Shown in pieces: positions 5,427 through 6,008 of a DNA stretch of 6,008 bases. A program made the position numbers and the translations under genes. The stretch comes from Candidatus Cloacimonadota bacterium (lineage in GTDB: Bacteria; Cloacimonadota; Cloacimonadia; Cloacimonadales; Cloacimonadaceae): NCBI GenBank assembly GCA_017996595.1, contig JAGOGT010000080.1, positions 1 through 6,008 of the forward strand, in the 5' to 3' direction. Position 1 is the stretch's first letter. Each line of letters starts with the position of its first letter. Below the pieces are notes generated by a model. The model did not search any database. It saw only the letters and a program-made list of their open reading frames with translations, and was not told the DNA's origin.

Positions 5427-6008
5427 TTAGTATCTTGCCAGGATGCTGCCCCAGGTAAGTCCTGCTCCAAAGGAAGTGAGCAGCATAATATCGCCCCGGC
5501 GCACTTTCTTGTTGCGAATAGCCTCATCCAGTGCCAAGGGGATGGTGGCAGAGGAGGTATTGCCATATTTCTCGATATTAACGATCACTTTGCTTATGGG
5601 CACTTTCATCTTATCGGCCAGGCCTTCGATGATGCGCAGATTGGCCTGATGGGGAATCACCCAATCGATATCCCCAACACTTAGGTTATTGCGCCGGAGC
5701 AGCTCTTCAGAAGAGGCATACATGCTGCGAATGGCATTTTTGAAAATCTTATTCCCTTCCATGTACAGCGTGTGCAGATTGGCATCCACACTCTCATGCG
5801 TAGCAGGCATGCGTGAGCCGCCTGCTTCTTGCAACAAAAGCTCTGCCTGGCTGCCATCAGCATCCAGTTTCACATCGATAATCCTGGAAATATGCGTAGG
5901 TTCGGCACGGCTGACAATCGTAGCTCCAGCGCCATCGCCAAATAGCACGCAGGTATTGCGGTCTTTCCAATTGGTGATGCGGGTAAGAACTTCCACTCCG
6001 GCTACCAG
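5427..6008 (-). CDS. fabH: 3-oxoacyl-[acyl-carrier-protein] synthase III, C-terminal part (5' end outside window)
   Basis: FabH (KAS III) condenses acetyl-CoA or another short acyl-CoA with malonyl-ACP to start fatty acid synthesis. The frame is open to the window edge; the visible 193 residues begin LVAGVEVLTR and are the C-terminal part of a protein normally about 320-330 aa. The internal GTG at 5996 is Val within a conserved strand, not a start. Conserved elements are DRNTCVLFGDGAGA (fragment residues 17-29), His120 in WVIPHQAN and Asn150 in KYGNTSSATIP; these are the His and Asn of the Cys-His-Asn triad. The catalytic Cys lies upstream of the window and cannot be checked. The C-terminus SFGAGLTWGS is typical of FabH. 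It is the first visible gene of the cluster; in many genomes plsX lies just upstream. Primer preference (acetyl or branched) cannot be read from this part. Confidence 0.95.
   Translation of the reverse strand: MVAGVEVLTRITNWKDRNTCVLFGDGAGATIVSRAEPTHISRIIDVKLDADGSQAELLLQEAGGSRMPATHESVDANLHTLYMEGNKIFKNAIRSMYASSEELLRRNNLSVGDIDWVIPHQANLRIIEGLADKMKVPISKVIVNIEKYGNTSSATIPLALDEAIRNKKVRRGDIMLLTSFGAGLTWGSILARY

Noticed and set aside
5427..5996. A 189-aa gene starting at 5996
   Set aside because: The codon at 5996 is GTG (Val) inside a conserved FabH strand and the frame continues to the window edge at 6008, so this is a partial fabH, not a short complete gene.
1..6008. CRISPR arrays, tRNA or rRNA genes, insertion sequences, attachment sites
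   Set aside because: No regularly spaced repeats, tRNA-like cloverleaf, rRNA sequence, transposase frame or terminal inverted repeats were seen; the window is almost fully covered by conserved genes.

Overview
The window is a minus-strand block of bacterial fatty-acid synthesis (type II FAS) genes, read from high to low coordinates: fabH (5' part cut off by the window edge), fabD, fabG, acpP, fabF, rnc, an Elp3-like radical SAM protein, and finally the first 57 codons of a lipoprotein gene that runs off the low-coordinate edge. All supported genes lie on the minus strand. Long open frames on the plus strand are antisense shadows of these genes.

fabH, fabD, fabG, acpP, fabF and rnc are packed with gaps of 15, 36, 68, 164 and about 20-32 bp. 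The radical SAM gene overlaps the end of rnc by 22 bp. Together they look like one transcription unit. FabD loads malonate onto AcpP; FabH makes the first condensation; FabG reduces the beta-ketoacyl-ACP; FabF carries out later condensations. The dehydratase and enoyl-ACP reductase are not in the window. RNase III and the radical SAM protein ride at the end of the operon, an arrangement also known from Firmicutes and other phyla (fab genes, rnc, Elp3-like radical SAM).

Two intergenic stretches carry structure that coding does not explain. The 164-bp acpP-fabF gap holds a perfect 15-bp inverted repeat and a second compound hairpin. The 68-bp fabG-acpP gap holds a 12-bp direct repeat, the second copy of which abuts the strong acpP Shine-Dalgarno. 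Between the radical SAM gene and the lipoprotein gene (173-261) there is a good sigma70-type promoter, so the lipoprotein probably starts a new transcription unit.

The organism is a Gram-negative-type bacterium (type II lipobox lipoprotein, Shine-Dalgarno starts) of roughly balanced GC content. The protein style and the lipoprotein's N-terminal region recall Cloacimonadota or a related FCB-group phylum, but that is an impression and not a demonstrated placement. Overall this is mostly a conserved housekeeping region; I found no convincing undescribed system, only several regulatory and biochemical details worth checking.
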